Shown here piece by piece: positions 50,069 to 60,060 of a stretch of DNA of 64,000 bases. Below the pieces are notes generated by a model that saw only the letters and a list, made by a program, of their open reading frames with translations, had not been told where the DNA came from and ran no database searches. The stretch spans positions 2,229,501 through 2,293,500 of the forward strand of contig NZ_CP080025.1 of the NCBI RefSeq assembly GCF_020463795.1, written 5' to 3'. The position numbers and the translations under genes are program-made. How positions within the stretch are numbered: position 1 is the first letter of the stretch; every line of letters starts with the position of its first letter. Origin of the DNA: Echinicola marina (lineage in GTDB: Bacteria; Bacteroidota; Bacteroidia; Cytophagales; Cyclobacteriaceae).

Positions 50069-50090
50069 TGATCGAAATTTGTTTCGATCA
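50069..50090. promoter_or_regulatory. 22-bp palindrome upstream of xylB
   Basis: TGATCGAAA (50069-50077) and TTTCGATCA (50082-50090) are a perfect inverted repeat around TTTG. The TGATC/GATCA ends look like a Crp/Fnr-type site. It is also a possible operator of another kind; no T-run follows, so it is not a terminator. Confidence 0.55.
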
Positions 50091-50157
50091 GGAGAAAGAG
50101 ATTTGTGGTCTATTGTCTTGATTTTGTCAATTTTAGAAAATTAACCCAAAATAATAC

Positions 50158-51648
50158 ATGCGTAGATTATTGATTGGATATGATATAGGCAGTTCTTCGG
50201 TAAAAACGACCTTATTGGATGCAGATACTGGAAAAGTAGTCAGTTCAGATGGTCAGCCCAAAATAGAAATGCCCATAGATTCCCCTCAAAAAGATTGGGC
50301 AGAACAAGATCCAATGATGTGGTGGAAGTATGTGATAAACACCACCAAATCTGTTCTCAATAGCGGAGCTGTAAAATCTGGAGAAATACAAGGTATAGGA
50401 ATTTCTTACCAAATGCATGGTTTGGTTTTGGTCGATCAAAATCAAGAGGTCATCCGTCCAGCAATTATTTGGTGTGATAGCCGTGCAGTTGGCATAGGTA
50501 ATCAGGCATTTGATGAGTTGGGGCAAGAGTTTTGCCTATCGAATTTGTTGAATTCTCCGGGAAACTTTACCGCTTCAAAATTGAAATGGGTGAAGGATAA
50601 TGAGCCTGAAAATTATGCTAAAATCCATAAAGCCATGCTTCCAGGGGATTTTATTGCCATGAAATTAAGCGGCGAGATTTTTACGACTGAATCGGGACTT
50701 TCTGAAGGGGTATTTTGGGATTTCAAGAAGGACAGTACCAGTCAAGAGCTTTTAGGTTACTATGGTATTGACCAGGATTTATTAGCTACTGCGGTAAAGT
50801 CTTTTTCTGAGACGGGCAGGGTAAATGCGTATGCTGCTGAACTCTTGGGTTTAGATATAGGAATTCCAATCACCTATCGGGCAGGAGACCAACCCAATAA
50901 TGCTTTTTCTTTGAATGTTCTGAATAGGGGCGAACTGGCGACCACGGCAGGCACATCAGGGACAGTCTATGGTGTGAGTGACCAGCCTGTTTATGATCCT
51001 TTATCCAGAGTAAATACTTTCTTGCACGTAAATCATGAACAGCTCAATCCACACTATGGAGTATTATTATGTGTCAATGGCACCGGTATACTAAACAGTT
51101 GGTTAAGGAGAATGTTAGGTGGAGAATCGTTGGGGTATGAAGAAATGAATGCTTTGGCCGCAGAAGTTCCAGCTGGTGCTGAGGGTTTATGTTTTATTCC
51201 GTTTGGTAATGGAGTGGAGAGGATCATGGAAAACAAAGCTGTAGGAGCGCATTTGAGTGGGCTGAATCTCTTGAAGCATGATAAACGTCATTTGCTTAGA
51301 GCAGGACAAGAAGGGATTGTCAGTGCTTTGACTTTTGGTTTTAATATCATGAAAAACATGGGACTGAGTTTGAACACAGTAAAAGCTGGTAGGGCGAATA
51401 TGTTCTTAAGTCCCATTTTTAGGGAAGCTTTTGTGAATATGAATGAAGTGAACCTGGAATTTTATGATACGGATGGATCCCAAGGGGCTGCAAGAGGTGC
51501 GGGGATAGGTGCGGGCATTTATTCCAGTGATCAGGAAGCGTTTGTAGGCTTGGAGAAAGTGGCTTCTTATATGCCTGATCAGAAATTAGTGGAAGTATAT
51601 AAGGAAGTATACCAGCAGTGGGAAGTTAACTTGGAGAAAGTACGCTAA
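50158..51648 (+). CDS. xylB: xylulokinase
   Basis: 496 residues, FGGY kinase family. The N-terminal phosphate-binding motif is IGYDIGSSSVKTTLLD, and GIGISYQMHGLVLVD and IIWCDSRAV carry the sugar-binding Met-His-Gly and Asp motifs of xylulokinases. A second ATP-binding motif is TTAGTSGTVYG near 263. It phosphorylates D-xylulose in the cytoplasm, the second step of xylose use. It is 86 bases upstream of xylA on the same strand. Confidence 0.92.
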   Translation: MRRLLIGYDIGSSSVKTTLLDADTGKVVSSDGQPKIEMPIDSPQKDWAEQDPMMWWKYVINTTKSVLNSGAVKSGEIQGIGISYQMHGLVLVDQNQEVIRPAIIWCDSRAVGIGNQAFDELGQEFCLSNLLNSPGNFTASKLKWVKDNEPENYAKIHKAMLPGDFIAMKLSGEIFTTESGLSEGVFWDFKKDSTSQELLGYYGIDQDLLATAVKSFSETGRVNAYAAELLGLDIGIPITYRAGDQPNNAFSLNVLNRGELATTAGTSGTVYGVSDQPVYDPLSRVNTFLHVNHEQLNPHYGVLLCVNGTGILNSWLRRMLGGESLGYEEMNALAAEVPAGAEGLCFIPFGNGVERIMENKAVGAHLSGLNLLKHDKRHLLRAGQEGIVSALTFGFNIMKNMGLSLNTVKAGRANMFLSPIFREAFVNMNEVNLEFYDTDGSQGAARGAGIGAGIYSSDQEAFVGLEKVASYMPDQKLVEVYKEVYQQWEVNLEKVR

Positions 51649-51734
51649 AACAATAGGGGGGCTTTGTAGATCCGCGCCAATTTTGCATAAATGGCTTTAA
51701 ACGAAAATTATATTATTAAATAACCAAACATATC

Positions 51735-53048
51735 ATGTCAAAAACATATTTTCCGGAAATTGATAAAATCAAATTCGAAGGTAAAGATTCCAAGAATCCA
51801 TTTGCTTTTAAATATTATGATGAGCAAAAAGTAGTGGCCGGCAAGACCATGAAGGAGCATTTTAAATTTGCCATTGCTTACTGGCATAGTTTCAATGCTA
51901 CCGGAGATGATCCTTTTGGACCGGGAACCCGAAGCTATGAATGGGACCAGTCTGCAGACGCCTTACAGCGAGCCAAAGACAAAATGGATGCGGCATTCGA
52001 ATTTATCACTAAGATTGGTGCTCCATATTACTGTTTCCACGATGTTGACCTTATTGATGAGGGAGCAACCATCGAGGAATATGAGAGTAGAATGAAGGCG
52101 ATTACTGAATACGCTAAACAAAAGCAAGAGGAGACAGGGGTGAAATTGCTTTGGGGTACGGCCAATGTTTTCAGCAATCCCAGGTATATGAATGGAGCCA
52201 GTACCAATCCTGACTTCAATGTGGTTTCATGGGCAGCTACTCAGGTGAAAAATTCTATAGATGCGACCATTGCCCTTGGAGGGGAGAACTATGTATTCTG
52301 GGGTGGTCGCGAGGGATATATGTCCTTACTGAATACAGATATGAAACGTGAAACCGAACACCTTGCTCAATTTTTGACTATGGCAAGGGATTATGGTAGA
52401 AAGAATGGATTTAAAGGTAATTTCCTTATTGAACCAAAACCAATGGAGCCCACTAAGCATCAGTATGATTATGACGCCGCCACAGTGACCGGTTTTTTGA
52501 GACATTATGGTTTGGATAAGGATTTTAAACTGAATATTGAAGTCAATCATGCTACTCTTGCCGGGCATACCTTCCAGCATGAATTGCAGGTAGCGGCAGA
52601 TGCGGGGCTTTTAGGAAGCATTGATGCCAACAGAGGTGATTACCAAAATGGCTGGGACACTGATCAGTTTGCCTTGAATCTTCAAGAGTTGACAGAATCT
52701 TTATTGGTGATATTGGAAGCAGGTGGTTTACAAGGTGGAGGTGTTAATTTTGATGCCAAGCTGAGGAGAAACTCTACCGATTTGGAGGATCTGTTCCATG
52801 CACATATTGGCAGTATGGATGCATTTGCAAGGGCTTTGTTGATTGCGGATAATATTCTGGAGAATTCTGATTATAAGACATGGAGAAAGGCTAGATATGC
52901 TTCCTTTGATGAAGGAAAGGGAAAAGCATTTGAGGAGGGAGAACTTACTTTGGAGGATCTGAGAGCGCATGCTATTGATACAGGTGAGCCAAAGCTTACT
53001 AGTGGTAGACAGGAAATGTTTGAAAACTTGATTAATCAATATATCTGA
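51735..53048 (+). CDS. xylA: xylose isomerase
   Basis: 437 residues, the class II length. Signature motifs are [12 protein letters not shown] (catalytic His and metal-linked Asp), [32 protein letters not shown] (metal-binding Glu and catalytic Lys), [16 protein letters not shown] and [17 protein letters not shown]. It converts D-xylose to D-xylulose with two divalent metals in the cytoplasm. It forms an operon with xylB and ends before the bidirectional terminator at 53127-53157. Confidence 0.97.
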   Translation: MSKTYFPEIDKIKFEGKDSKNPFAFKYYDEQKVVAGKTMKEHFKFAIAYWHSFNATGDDPFGPGTRSYEWDQSADALQRAKDKMDAAFEFITKIGAPYYCFHDVDLIDEGATIEEYESRMKAITEYAKQKQEETGVKLLWGTANVFSNPRYMNGASTNPDFNVVSWAATQVKNSIDATIALGGENYVFWGGREGYMSLLNTDMKRETEHLAQFLTMARDYGRKNGFKGNFLIEPKPMEPTKHQYDYDAATVTGFLRHYGLDKDFKLNIEVNHATLAGHTFQHELQVAADAGLLGSIDANRGDYQNGWDTDQFALNLQELTESLLVILEAGGLQGGGVNFDAKLRRNSTDLEDLFHAHIGSMDAFARALLIADNILENSDYKTWRKARYASFDEGKGKAFEEGELTLEDLRAHAIDTGEPKLTSGRQEMFENLINQYI

Positions 53049-53126
53049 TCAATTAATAGTTAAATTAAGTCAGCTAGCTTCTACCAAGCAAATTTGGATA
53101 AAGTGGCTTACAGACCATTTCCAATT

Positions 53127-53157
53127 AAAAAAGCGAACTAATTTAGTTCGCTTTTTT
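53127..53157. terminator. bidirectional terminator between xylA and araA
   Basis: AAAAAAGCGAACTAA and TTAGTTCGCTTTTTT form an almost loop-free perfect stem with A and T tracts on both sides. It can end transcripts from xylA on the plus strand and araA on the minus strand. The rest of 53049-53271 is non-coding. Confidence 0.85.
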
Positions 53158-53271
53158 AATTGATTAGTCCTAAAATGGTCATTGACCTATTTGTCATGAA
53201 CAAAACTTAGTTGTGATCAAGTATATTGGCCAATGATATCAATGTGAGTTTTTCTAGGTTTGGTGGTTATA

Positions 53272-54774
53272 TTATTTTTTGTTGAATTGGTAATAAGCAT
53301 CACTCCACTTCAACTCATTCTGAATGCCTCTAATGGTAGTCTCTTTGTCAATATTGACAGTTTCTATACCGGCCATGGTGGCAAAGTCATTTAAGTGTTC
53401 ACTGCTTAAATTTTGACTAAAGCAAGTATGGTGCGCCCCGCCGGCCAAAATCCAAGCAGCGCAACCAGTCTTCATATCTGGCATTGGTTTCCACATTACA
53501 CGGGCAACAGGGAGCTTAGGGAGATCTTTTAGTGGAGCTACGGCTTCTACTTCATTGACAATCAGTCTGAATCTGTTACCCATATCTACAATAGAAGCGT
53601 TTAAACCGTCTCCACCCGTTCCATTGAATACCAGCCTTACTGGATCTTCTTTACCTCCAATACCCAAGGGGTGTACTTCGCAGCTAGGTTTGTCCTTGGT
53701 AAGGCATGGGTCTACCTCTAGCATATGTGAGCCTAAAACGAGGCTGTTATTCGGGTCAAAATGGTAGGTATAGTCTTCCATAAAAGCATTTCCGCCATCC
53801 AATCCTGTACCCATAACTTTCATGGCACGAACCAAAGCAGCTGTTTTCCAGTCGCCTTCTCCAGCGTAGCCATAGCCATCTGCCATTAGTCTTTGGGTAG
53901 CAATTCCAGGAAGTTGTTTCATGCCGTGAAGGTCCTCAAAAGTATTGGAAAAGCCTTTGAAGCCACCTTCTTCAAGGAAGGTCCTCATCCCGATTTCTAT
54001 TTTGGCAGCATCTAGTAGGGAATGTCTTTTTGAACCATTGGCCTTAAGATCATCCGATAGTGTATAAGTTGCCTCATACTCTTCAATCAGCGCTTTTAAC
54101 TGGACATCGCTTACTGCGTTTATTTTTTCTACCAAGTCCCCCACAGCATAGGTATTGACGGAGAAGCCGAATTTAAGCTCTGCTTCGACTTTGTCCCCAT
54201 CGGTTACAGCAACGTAGCGCATATTGTCTCCAAAACGGGCAAATTTGGCGCCTTGCCAGTCATGCCATCCGCTGGCAGCTCTGGACCAAACATCGATCTC
54301 CCCATGCAATTCCTTATCCTGCCAATGGCCAACTACCACTTTTCTGCTTACTTTCATTCTGGAAGTGATAAATCCAAACTCACGGTCTCCATGTGCACTT
54401 TGATTCAAGTTCATGAAATCCATATCGATTGAATTCCAAGGGATGTCTTGATTGAACTGCGTGTGCAGATGGAGGAGTGGTTTCTGTAAGATTTTCAGTC
54501 CATTGATCCACATTTTTGCAGGTGAGAAAGTATGCATCCAGGTGATCAGACCAATACAGTTGGGTGCTTGATTGGCTTCTTGGACTATCGCATAAATCTC
54601 TTCGGTAGTTTTTACTACAGGTTTATAGACAATACTTACAGCGATTTTTTCAGAGTTGTGCAACTCTTTGGCTATGATTTGGGCATGTTCGGCTACCTGG
54701 CGCAAAGTCTCCTCACCATACAAGTGCTGACTTCCTGTGATAAACCAAACTTCGTTTTCTTTTAAATTTTTCAT
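53272..54774 (-). CDS. araA: L-arabinose isomerase
   Basis: 500 residues. Family motifs include [20 protein letters not shown] at the start, [13 protein letters not shown] near 100, [11 protein letters not shown], and metal-ligand regions [20 protein letters not shown] near 290 and [11 protein letters not shown] near 350. It turns L-arabinose into L-ribulose in the cytoplasm. It follows the SSS symporter at 54809-56683 by 34 bases, so they are one operon. No araB kinase was seen in the window. Confidence 0.97.
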   Translation of the reverse strand: MKNLKENEVWFITGSQHLYGEETLRQVAEHAQIIAKELHNSEKIAVSIVYKPVVKTTEEIYAIVQEANQAPNCIGLITWMHTFSPAKMWINGLKILQKPLLHLHTQFNQDIPWNSIDMDFMNLNQSAHGDREFGFITSRMKVSRKVVVGHWQDKELHGEIDVWSRAASGWHDWQGAKFARFGDNMRYVAVTDGDKVEAELKFGFSVNTYAVGDLVEKINAVSDVQLKALIEEYEATYTLSDDLKANGSKRHSLLDAAKIEIGMRTFLEEGGFKGFSNTFEDLHGMKQLPGIATQRLMADGYGYAGEGDWKTAALVRAMKVMGTGLDGGNAFMEDYTYHFDPNNSLVLGSHMLEVDPCLTKDKPSCEVHPLGIGGKEDPVRLVFNGTGGDGLNASIVDMGNRFRLIVNEVEAVAPLKDLPKLPVARVMWKPMPDMKTGCAAWILAGGAHHTCFSQNLSSEHLNDFATMAGIETVNIDKETTIRGIQNELKWSDAYYQFNKK

Positions 54775-54808
54775 TTATTCACTACTTATTGATTTCAATA
54801 TTTATTTA

Positions 54809-56683
54809 CTACATCCAGAAGAAATAGTACAAGAGAGATACAATTAGGATAATACCTGCGGCTCCAAGGTTAAATGGAGTTGCCGTATTAAAAAGGCTTG
54901 GATCGACATTGAAGGATTTTTTGTCTGCATGTTCCATTTTGACATTGGTATACAGTATAATGCCTACCATTAAGAACAGTGCGGCCAGCATAAAGATAGA
55001 TTCTATGCCCAGGTATTCATAACTGTCAAACAATGCAAAACCTATAATGGCTGAAACCAATCCCAAGAAGATGAAGAAGTAACCAGAGGCTACAGCTTTG
55101 ATCGCTTCCTTTCCGGATTTGAAATCTGGGTTGGCAAATGCTTTCTTCTCCGTAAAGCTGATCACAGAGGCAATGAAGCAAAGTATGATGAATACATAGC
55201 CCATTCTAAGTAGAAAAGGCATTTCTGGGTAGAATACTTTGAAGATTATTCCCGCTGGGATGGTTGCTATGGCTGTCCAAAGAGCTGCGTTAGCGGTAGC
55301 TTGTCTCCATAATAAGCCCATGCCGAATACAACCACCACTCCAGGGTATATATAGCCGGTATATTCTTGGATATATTGGAACACCTGATCTAAAGAAGCC
55401 AATTGTGGTGCCACAAACATGGCTATTAGGAGGGCGATAACGGCCACTATTCTACCGGTTTTTACCATGTCATGGTTATTGGCATTAGGCTTAAAGTAAA
55501 CCTTATAGATGTCCATGGTAAAGATGGTGGAAGTACTGTTGATCATAGAGGCTAGAGAAGAGACTATAGCAGCGGCGAGTGCTGCAAAGGCCAAACCTCG
55601 AATACCGTCAGGGACAAAGTTCTTTAAAAGCCAAGGGTAAGCTTCATCAGATTTTTGGATTTGGCCTATATGCTCAATGGGTAGGTTCAGCAGTGCTGAT
55701 AATTGCTCTGGAGTATAATCATTGATAAGTACATAAGCTGCAATACCTGGTATGACCACGATGATGGGCATCAATATCTTCAGAAATCCAGCGAAAATCA
55801 ATCCCTTTTTTGCTTCCTGTATGCTTTTAGCAGCTAATCCCTTTTGAATGATATACTGGTTGAATCCCCAGTAGCCTAAATTGGTCAACCACATTCCTCC
55901 TAGAATAACTGCCAATCCAGGTAGATCTTGAAAAGCATCTCTCTCTCCTCCTGCTCCATCTGGAACCATGGTGGCGCCTTGAGGCATAATCATGATAAAA
56001 TGATCTTTGGCATCACTGTATAGATTGCCCATACCAGCAATAATACCTTCTCCCATTCCAACTGCATCCAAGGCAAGGAATGTAGTGATCAAACCACCGC
56101 CTATCAATACGACCACTTGGACTACATCTGTCCAGGCTACTGCTTCCAATCCACCATAGATGGAATAAATTCCCGAAAATACCAGTAGGCCAATAATGCC
56201 ATATTGAAGCGGAACTCCCATGATCTTATCCAAAGCCAAAGCCCCCAAATAACTCACAGAGGTCAGGTTAACAAACACATATACCAAAAGCCAGAAAACG
56301 GCAAAGGCTGTACTTACTCCTTTATTGAACCTTTCACTTAAGAACTGTGGCATGGTATAGACGCCATGCTCCAGAAATATGGGGAGAAAATATTTGGCGA
56401 CCAAGATGAGGGCCAATGCTGCAATCCATTCATAGGCCGCAATGCCCAAACCGATAGCAAAGCCAGATCCTGATGTTCCAATAAAATGCTCAGCAGAAAT
56501 ATTGGCAGCAATGAGTGAGGCGCCTACAGCCCACCATGTAAGTGATTTGTCTGCTAAGAAATATTCTTGAGCGGTTTTTTCCAGTCCTTTTTTTGATCTG
56601 GAAACCCATAAGCCTACCGAAACAATGGCCAGCGCATATAGGATGAAAATAACATAATCTAGGGTAGAAAATCCTACTGACAT
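54809..56683 (-). CDS. sodium/solute symporter (SSS family), probable arabinose transporter
   Basis: 624 residues with about 15-16 membrane helices, longer than the xylose-side symporter by two C-terminal helices. Motifs: EYFLADKSLTWWAVGASLIAA, EHFIGTSGSGFAIG, YSIYGGLEAVAWTDVVQ and SSLASMINSTSTIFTMDIY, all vSGLT-like. Co-transcription with araA and the nearby AraR-type regulator point to L-arabinose uptake with sodium (inference). Confidence 0.88.
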   Translation of the reverse strand: MSVGFSTLDYVIFILYALAIVSVGLWVSRSKKGLEKTAQEYFLADKSLTWWAVGASLIAANISAEHFIGTSGSGFAIGLGIAAYEWIAALALILVAKYFLPIFLEHGVYTMPQFLSERFNKGVSTAFAVFWLLVYVFVNLTSVSYLGALALDKIMGVPLQYGIIGLLVFSGIYSIYGGLEAVAWTDVVQVVVLIGGGLITTFLALDAVGMGEGIIAGMGNLYSDAKDHFIMIMPQGATMVPDGAGGERDAFQDLPGLAVILGGMWLTNLGYWGFNQYIIQKGLAAKSIQEAKKGLIFAGFLKILMPIIVVIPGIAAYVLINDYTPEQLSALLNLPIEHIGQIQKSDEAYPWLLKNFVPDGIRGLAFAALAAAIVSSLASMINSTSTIFTMDIYKVYFKPNANNHDMVKTGRIVAVIALLIAMFVAPQLASLDQVFQYIQEYTGYIYPGVVVVFGMGLLWRQATANAALWTAIATIPAGIIFKVFYPEMPFLLRMGYVFIILCFIASVISFTEKKAFANPDFKSGKEAIKAVASGYFFIFLGLVSAIIGFALFDSYEYLGIESIFMLAALFLMVGIILYTNVKMEHADKKSFNVDPSLFNTATPFNLGAAGIILIVSLLYYFFWM

Positions 56684-56710
56684 AATAATGATATTGAGGG
56701 TTTATCTTAT

Positions 56711-56740
56711 ACTTAATTCTAAATGATTTTACTTAATTCT
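56711..56740 (-). promoter_or_regulatory. paired 10-bp direct repeats in front of the arabinose operon
   Basis: ACTTAATTCT occurs at 56711-56720 and again at 56731-56740, exactly 20 bases apart (two helical turns). The pair lies 28-57 bases upstream of the symporter ATG, between it and the AraR-type gene. A related inverted TTTAAGTGTCA lies just beyond the second copy. These are likely regulator-binding sites (inference). Confidence 0.5.
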
Positions 56741-56797
56741 TATTTAAGTGTCATATTTACACCTAAAAAATCAGAAAAAAAAATAATGAGCAAAAAA

Positions 56798-57511
56798 TTA
56801 CTCATTAACACCCGGCATTTCATTTCTTGGAATGAAATTTAGGACGGTTTGAAACTGGTCATTGTATTTGGAGCGATCGATTCGGTAATAAAAGGCGCCT
56901 TTCTTAGAGCTGGTCTTATCCTTATCTTTTTCTTTGATCAACATATTGGTTGATAATACCTTTCTAGTAAAGTTCCGCTTATCGATTTTTGTCTCGTATA
57001 AGTTTTCGTACATGGCCTGAAGATGCGGCAAGGTGAATTTTTTTGGCAAAAGCTCAAACAAAATAGGATGCAAGGCTGCTTTGTACCTTAGACGGGATTT
57101 GGCCATTTCAACCATTTCATTATGGTCGAAAATCAAATCTGGCAACTCATTCATGGAAAACCAATGTGCATGAAAGTCATCATTGATTTGTTTTTGGTAT
57201 TTCTGGATGTCGATCAAGGCAAAATAAGTTACTGCAATGGTCCTTTCTACAGGGTCTCTATCAGGTCTACTGAAAGTATGTAATTGTTCCATATAGACAT
57301 CTTCGAGGCCTGTAAGCTTTTTTAGAATTCGATTGGCAGCTCCATCTAGAGATTCTTGGGGCTGCAAGAAACCGCCCATAAGACTCCATTTTTCTTTTTC
57401 TGGGGCAAAGCCTCTTTGGATAAGAAGTAATTTATAGTCAGAACCATCAAAGCCAAAAATGATACAGTCAATGGCTGTTAAGATTCTCGTTTGATTTGAG
57501 TATTTCATCAT
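56798..57511 (-). CDS. Nudix-fold transcriptional regulator, AraR-like
   Basis: 237 residues. The N-terminal Nudix domain has GGFLQPQESLDGAANRILKKLTGL split around a Nudix-box position near 45-68. The first Gly, Glu and Arg are kept, but the catalytic REuxEE is RILKKL, so hydrolysis is probably lost. The C-terminal half (LPHLQAMYENLYETKIDKRN, FTRKVLSTNML) is the winged helix of the NrtR family. In Bacteroides the arabinose regulator AraR belongs to this family (established knowledge). It lies beside araA and its symporter, so an AraR role is likely. Confidence 0.85.
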   Translation of the reverse strand: MMKYSNQTRILTAIDCIIFGFDGSDYKLLLIQRGFAPEKEKWSLMGGFLQPQESLDGAANRILKKLTGLEDVYMEQLHTFSRPDRDPVERTIAVTYFALIDIQKYQKQINDDFHAHWFSMNELPDLIFDHNEMVEMAKSRLRYKAALHPILFELLPKKFTLPHLQAMYENLYETKIDKRNFTRKVLSTNMLIKEKDKDKTSSKKGAFYYRIDRSKYNDQFQTVLNFIPRNEMPGVNE

Positions 57512-57672
57512 GATTGTTTGCGATACAAGATCGATTTTGGAGAAAAATCGAGTTTAGAAAATGCGATATTATATGTAATAATGACACATAAAATTAGGTA
57601 TTATTTTTATTATTTACCAAAATCTAAAACACTATACTTATTGTATTGGTAATGAGAGGGGTGTTGGATGTG

Positions 57673-58116
57673 TTAATGTTCGTCATTAACCTCAATCCAG
57701 TAACCATTGGGGTCTTGGATATAGATTTGTCTGATACCATCTGGTCGCATATTGATTTTGCCCTTTACCCCTGGCCAATCTTCAAATGAAATATTATTCT
57801 CTTTTAATTTGGCAATAAAACCATCTAAATCTTCCATACTAAAACAAAGGTGGTTGATTTTGTTGATGGTAGGCGGAGTCCAAGGGAGTTGTTCGATCAG
57901 GTGAAGTTGACTGTTACCTATATTATACCAAGTATGTAACCCATCTTTAAAAGGTTCTTCAATTTCTTCCAAACCGAGAAAGTCTTTATAAAATTTATTG
58001 CTGACTTTCAGGTCTTCCACATAAACAGCGATATGGTTCAGTTTAGTTTGACTGAAGGTGTTCATGCTGATTAGAGATAGTAATAAAATGGCTAATACTT
58101 TGAAATTATTTTTCAT
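57673..58116 (-). CDS. exported VOC-family (glyoxalase-like) protein
   Basis: 147 residues. A signal peptide (to about residue 23, MNTFSQ) is followed by the VOC fold: KLNHIAVYVEDLKVSNKFYKD and the end QIYIQDPNGYWIEVND. Likely metal ligands are the early His, the Glu near 72 (LHLIEQLPW), His 89 (NHLCFSMED) and the final Glu. VOC enzymes include glyoxalases, dioxygenases and resistance proteins; the activity here is unknown. Single gene. Confidence 0.85.
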   Translation of the reverse strand: MKNNFKVLAILLLSLISMNTFSQTKLNHIAVYVEDLKVSNKFYKDFLGLEEIEEPFKDGLHTWYNIGNSQLHLIEQLPWTPPTINKINHLCFSMEDLDGFIAKLKENNISFEDWPGVKGKINMRPDGIRQIYIQDPNGYWIEVNDEH

Positions 58117-58179
58117 TGGACAGGGCTAAAATAGGTTTAATGCTCATAAAATTAGCTTACAATATAGCCGAAAAAATAA

Positions 58180-58206
58180 AAAAAGCGGGAGGAATTCCCG
58201 CTTTTT
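58180..58206 (-). terminator. terminator of the S41 peptidase gene
   Basis: AAAAAGCGGGA (58180-58190) and TCCCGCTTTTT (58196-58206) form a perfect 11-bp stem with a 5-base loop. On the minus strand it follows the S41 stop by four bases and is followed by T-rich sequence. Confidence 0.8.
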
Positions 58207-58209
58207 CTC

Positions 58210-59889
58210 TTATTGGTTTTCCTGAGCTTCAGGACTGAAAGCCAGTGATTCGGCTTCATCAAATAATTTTAGACCTTGTTGGTAGATTTCGTTGATGTCA
58301 TTGATGACTTTATAGAAGGCATTGTCATCATAAATATTTCTACTCATATGGGCTTTTAATAAGGTCTTGAGATAAGATTTTGATTTATTAAAGCTTTTTT
58401 CATCAAACTCCAGCTTGTTGCGTTCACCAATGGCGACCAGTTGTTGGAGCATCTTGTCAGTCACTTCAAAGTTGTTATAATAGTCTTCAAAGCTCATGTC
58501 TTCAAATTTGCTTTTGTTTTTCTCAAGATAGTCTAGGATAAACTCTCTATGGGAATCAGTTCCAAATAACCTGTTGACATAGGCACTGCTCATAGAAGTG
58601 TCCATTGGTACAAAATAGTCAGGCATGATACCTCCGCCACCATAAACGGTCCTTCCTTTGGTGGTTTGGTATTTCAATGTGTCATTGAACTCTATACTGT
58701 CCGCACTGAAAAACTCACCATGTTCAAATCTGTTGATCCAATCCATACTGTATTCCTCGGCATCTTCACCATAAGGCTTTTGTATGGATCTTCCAGAAGG
58801 GGTGTAATATCTGGCAATGGTTAGTCTAAGTTCTGCGCCATCGGCAAGGTCTATAGGCATTTGCACCAAACCTTTTCCAAATGATCTGCGACCTACAATT
58901 AGTCCTCGGTCATTGTCCTGCAAGGCACCAGCCACAATTTCAGAGGCAGAGGCACTTCCCTCATTGATCAGAACTACCACGGAGCCGTCTTCAAACAAGC
59001 CGGGTCTCATGGCAAAAGCCTTTTGATTATAACGGCTGACTTTACCCTTTTGGGAAACGATCAGGGCATTGTCAGCTAAGATTTCATCAGCGATGTTGAT
59101 CGCCGCACCCATATATCCACCTGGATTACCCTGAAGGTCTAGTACCAGTTTGGTCATTCCTTGGGCTTTTAAGTCCATTAGGGACTCCTTAAACTCTTCA
59201 TAGGTCGTAGCAGCAAAACGGGTGATTTTTACATAACCAATCTCATCGTTGATCATATAAGAAGCGTTGATGCTATACTGAGGGATTTTATCCCTTGTGA
59301 TGGCATAGTCAATGAGGTCTTTATTGTTTTTTCTTTTGATGGCTACATTTACTACGCTGCCTTTTGGTCCTCTCAAAAGATCGAAAACGTCTCTATTGGT
59401 CACACCGGTGCCTGCTACAGTTTCACCGTCAACTTTGATGATTTGGTCTCCTGACTGAATGCCCAGCTTTTCAGAAGGTCCACCTGTTAGAGGGGCCACT
59501 ACATAGATAGTATCTCTTAATATGCCAAATTCTACTCCAATACCATCAAATTCTCCATCGAGCTGCGATTGGGCAAGGTCTGCATCCTTTGCGGGAATAT
59601 AGCTGGAATGCGGGTCCAGCTCCTCTAGCATTTTTTGGATACCATGCTCCACCAGCTGTGTGGTATTGACAGTGTCTACATAGTCCCTGTCTATGTAGGT
59701 GATGATTTCCTGCAGTTTATAAAGAGCAGCTTTCAGATCGTTTCCGTCTGATTGGGGCTCGGCAAAAGTAGCTCCTATCCATATACCTGCAGAGATGGCC
59801 AATGCCAGTATAATGGGGAGTCTGATTTGTGCTTTGGTGTTTTTTGGGGTGTTCACATTTGGACGTGAAGTATTGTTTTCTTCGCTCAC
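58210..59889 (-). CDS. S41 family C-terminal processing peptidase
   Basis: 559 residues. One N-terminal membrane helix (about 24-42), then a tail-specific protease layout: PDZ domain about 105-190 (GIGVEFGILRDTIYVVAPLTGG, SGDQIIKVDGE), and the protease core with VLDLQGNPGG, NEGSASASEIVAGAL (catalytic Ser) near 315 and SFGKGLVQ (catalytic Lys) near 340. It acts in the periplasm, cutting proteins from their C-termini. The length and helical C-terminal extension are normal for Bacteroidota CtpA-like enzymes. Confidence 0.93.
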   Translation of the reverse strand: MSEENNTSRPNVNTPKNTKAQIRLPIILALAISAGIWIGATFAEPQSDGNDLKAALYKLQEIITYIDRDYVDTVNTTQLVEHGIQKMLEELDPHSSYIPAKDADLAQSQLDGEFDGIGVEFGILRDTIYVVAPLTGGPSEKLGIQSGDQIIKVDGETVAGTGVTNRDVFDLLRGPKGSVVNVAIKRKNNKDLIDYAITRDKIPQYSINASYMINDEIGYVKITRFAATTYEEFKESLMDLKAQGMTKLVLDLQGNPGGYMGAAINIADEILADNALIVSQKGKVSRYNQKAFAMRPGLFEDGSVVVLINEGSASASEIVAGALQDNDRGLIVGRRSFGKGLVQMPIDLADGAELRLTIARYYTPSGRSIQKPYGEDAEEYSMDWINRFEHGEFFSADSIEFNDTLKYQTTKGRTVYGGGGIMPDYFVPMDTSMSSAYVNRLFGTDSHREFILDYLEKNKSKFEDMSFEDYYNNFEVTDKMLQQLVAIGERNKLEFDEKSFNKSKSYLKTLLKAHMSRNIYDDNAFYKVINDINEIYQQGLKLFDEAESLAFSPEAQENQ

Positions 59890-59943
59890 GATAAATCCTC
59901 AGTTTATTTGATTTTGGTATATTTCTTATTTAAAGATAATCTT

Positions 59944-59951
59944 CAAATATA
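59944..59951 (-). promoter_or_regulatory. -7 promoter element for the S41 gene
   Basis: On the minus strand this reads TATATTTG, an exact TAnnTTTG match, 55 bases before the start codon. No TTTG lies at the 19-base distance. On the plus strand TACTTTTG at 60045-60052 may similarly serve the hemerythrin gene, giving an almost leaderless transcript. Confidence 0.4.
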
Positions 59952-60060
59952 CAATTTAACATGATTTTAAACTATTTCGTTTAAACTATCGGAATAAAAT
60001 CAATTTAGGTAATTAAAAGGCATCATAATTACCTGAAAAAATTTTACTTTTGTCGATACC

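Noticed and set aside
50069-50090. Terminator of the AraC-type or another gene
   Set aside because: The palindrome has no T-run on either side and lies upstream of both divergent genes.
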